Below, piece by piece: positions 29,063 to 29,880 of a DNA stretch of 29,880 nucleotides. This stretch comes from a virus, in the IMG/VR virus record IMGVR_UViG_3300040808_000595, positions 1 to 29,880 of that record; one strand, written 5' to 3'. Made by a program: the position numbers and the translations under genes. Position 1 is the stretch's first letter; each line of letters opens with the position of its first letter. Below the pieces are notes generated by a model, which saw only the letters and a program-made list of their open reading frames with translations, did no database searches and was not told where the DNA came from.

Positions 29063-29880
29063 TTATACCATCACCGAGTAATTTTGTTTTTTCTCAAACC
29101 TAATTACACTTCTAAACTTGTCAAACAGTTGATCTCCTTTATGACTTATGACAAATACATTAGTATCGTTTCCTATTGTATTTAGTAGAGTCATAACGTA
29201 GTCTGTTCCGTTATTATCTAGCGAACTATCAAACACTTCATCTAATAGAAGAAGGTTTGTGCTAGCACTGTTCTTCATTTTAGCAATCGTTCGCCAAGTG
29301 AAGATAAGAGCTAAATCAATTCTTTGTTTTTCCCCTTCGCTAAAACTTGCATAACTAAACTTATCTCTGTGTCTAGACTTAATTGTTTCTTTGAATGTTT
29401 CATCTAAATCAAACTGTACAAAGAAGTCCATCGCTGCTAAGTATTTATTAACCAACTTGTTTATAACAGGCAAATATTGGCGGATTATCTTAGTTTTAAT
29501 ACCAGAGTCCTTCAATAGTGCAGAGGCTACATCAAAGTATGTGTTTTCTTCACTTAATACTGAACGCTCTAAATTTTTACTTATAACATTTTTTGCTAAG
29601 GCTTTTAGTGTTGTTTTCTCAGCATCAATGTCCGCAACTTTATTTTCGGTGTCGTTAATTTCTAAATATAATCTTTGTAACACTCTTTGTTCTGTGATGA
29701 TGTCATTATTAATTCTCATGACTTCTTCATTTAACTCTAAATATTTTTCGTATGCCTCATCAACTTCTTTGTATGCCTCGTCTAATTCATTAAGGGCTTG
29801 TTCTAACTTATCAACACTATCTGTTTTTTCAGTAGTTATTCGTTCTTTAAATTCGTGTGGGATTCCTTGTTTACAGGTTG
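29063..29880 (-). CDS. 46: Recombination nuclease subunit gp46 (SbcC/Rad50-like), C-terminal part
   Basis: The reading frame stays open to the right edge, so about 271 C-terminal residues are visible and the N-terminal Walker A half is outside. At the edge, TCKQGIPHEF looks like the end of a CxxC zinc hook. A coiled coil follows, with a repeated DEAYKEVDEAYEKY. FSYASFSEGEKQRIDLALIF is the ABC signature, NLLLLDEVFDSSLD is Walker B with D-loop, and VFVISHKG is the H-loop. With gp47 it forms the Mre11/Rad50-type complex that degrades host DNA and resects ends for recombination. The ATG at 29719 is internal, not the gene start. Confidence 0.93.
   Translation of the reverse strand, partial: TCKQGIPHEFKERITTEKTDSVDKLEQALNELDEAYKEVDEAYEKYLELNEEVMRINNDIITEQRVLQRLYLEINDTENKVADIDAEKTTLKALAKNVISKNLERSVLSEENTYFDVASALLKDSGIKTKIIRQYLPVINKLVNKYLAAMDFFVQFDLDETFKETIKSRHRDKFSYASFSEGEKQRIDLALIFTWRTIAKMKNSASTNLLLLDEVFDSSLDNNGTDYVMTLLNTIGNDTNVFVISHKGDQLFDKFRSVIRFEKKQNYSVMV

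Overview
The window is part of the genome of a T4-like (straight-tailed, marine-type) bacteriophage. Every recognisable gene lies on the minus strand, so transcription runs from high to low coordinates. The evidence is the replication core: gp46 (partial), the gp45 sliding clamp, gp44 and gp62 clamp loader, RegA, gp43 DNA polymerase, UvsX recombinase and gp41 helicase. It also carries accessory genes common in marine T4-like phages: Hsp20, a CobS/MoxR-like ATPase, peptide deformylase, a ClpP-like protease and 2OG-Fe(II) oxygenases. The DNA is AT-rich. The host is not identifiable, but a gene for a TonB-dependent outer-membrane receptor implies a Gram-negative host.

Layout in transcription order (right to left). 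29880-27298: gp46 C-terminal part, glutaredoxin, peptide deformylase, an unknown protein and a ClpP-like protease, tightly packed. 27301-24897: a unit with both an early-type and a late-type promoter, encoding an M15 peptidase (likely lysis enzyme), a secreted His-rich protein and a complete small TonB-dependent receptor. 24855-19743: a CobT-like VWA protein with an HExxH motif, a sulfotransferase, a MoxR/CobS-like AAA+ ATPase, a degenerate 2OG-oxygenase-fold protein and a DUF3310-like protein. 19717-15690: a small unknown protein, then the clamp and clamp-loader operon, which is interrupted by a 58-aa protein, a peroxiredoxin and a 75-aa protein before RegA. 15680-13737: prolyl-4-hydroxylase-like protein, Hsp20, a strong hairpin, an Sm-like protein and a thermonuclease. 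13679-4401: gp43, a short UDP-glucose dehydrogenase homologue, UvsX, a zinc-ribbon protein, a metzincin protease, a radical SAM enzyme, an SDR-fold protein, gp41, an unknown protein and an EF-hand membrane protein. 4400-1: a 2OG oxygenase, two glycosyltransferase-like proteins (one cut by the window edge), small unknown proteins, an HTH protein and a tRNA-Thr.

Regulation is unusually legible. Eight minus-strand sites match TTGAC(A/T), a 17-18 base spacer and TATAAT (TACAAT once), each upstream of a gene group. Three of them (before the 171-aa protein, the MoxR ATPase and the VWA protein) share a 17-bp block across the -10 and start region, and two of those also share 27 bp over the -35 and upstream tract. 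A second motif, TATAAATA, matches the T4 late promoter and occurs upstream of several genes. Several ribosome-binding regions share an AU-rich stretch ending at the AUG that resembles T4 RegA targets.

The most unusual content is the phage-encoded TonB-dependent receptor with its His-rich secreted neighbour. Next come the metzincin/radical SAM/SDR block between uvsX and gene 41, the EF-hand two-helix membrane protein, and the peroxiredoxin inside the clamp-loader operon.
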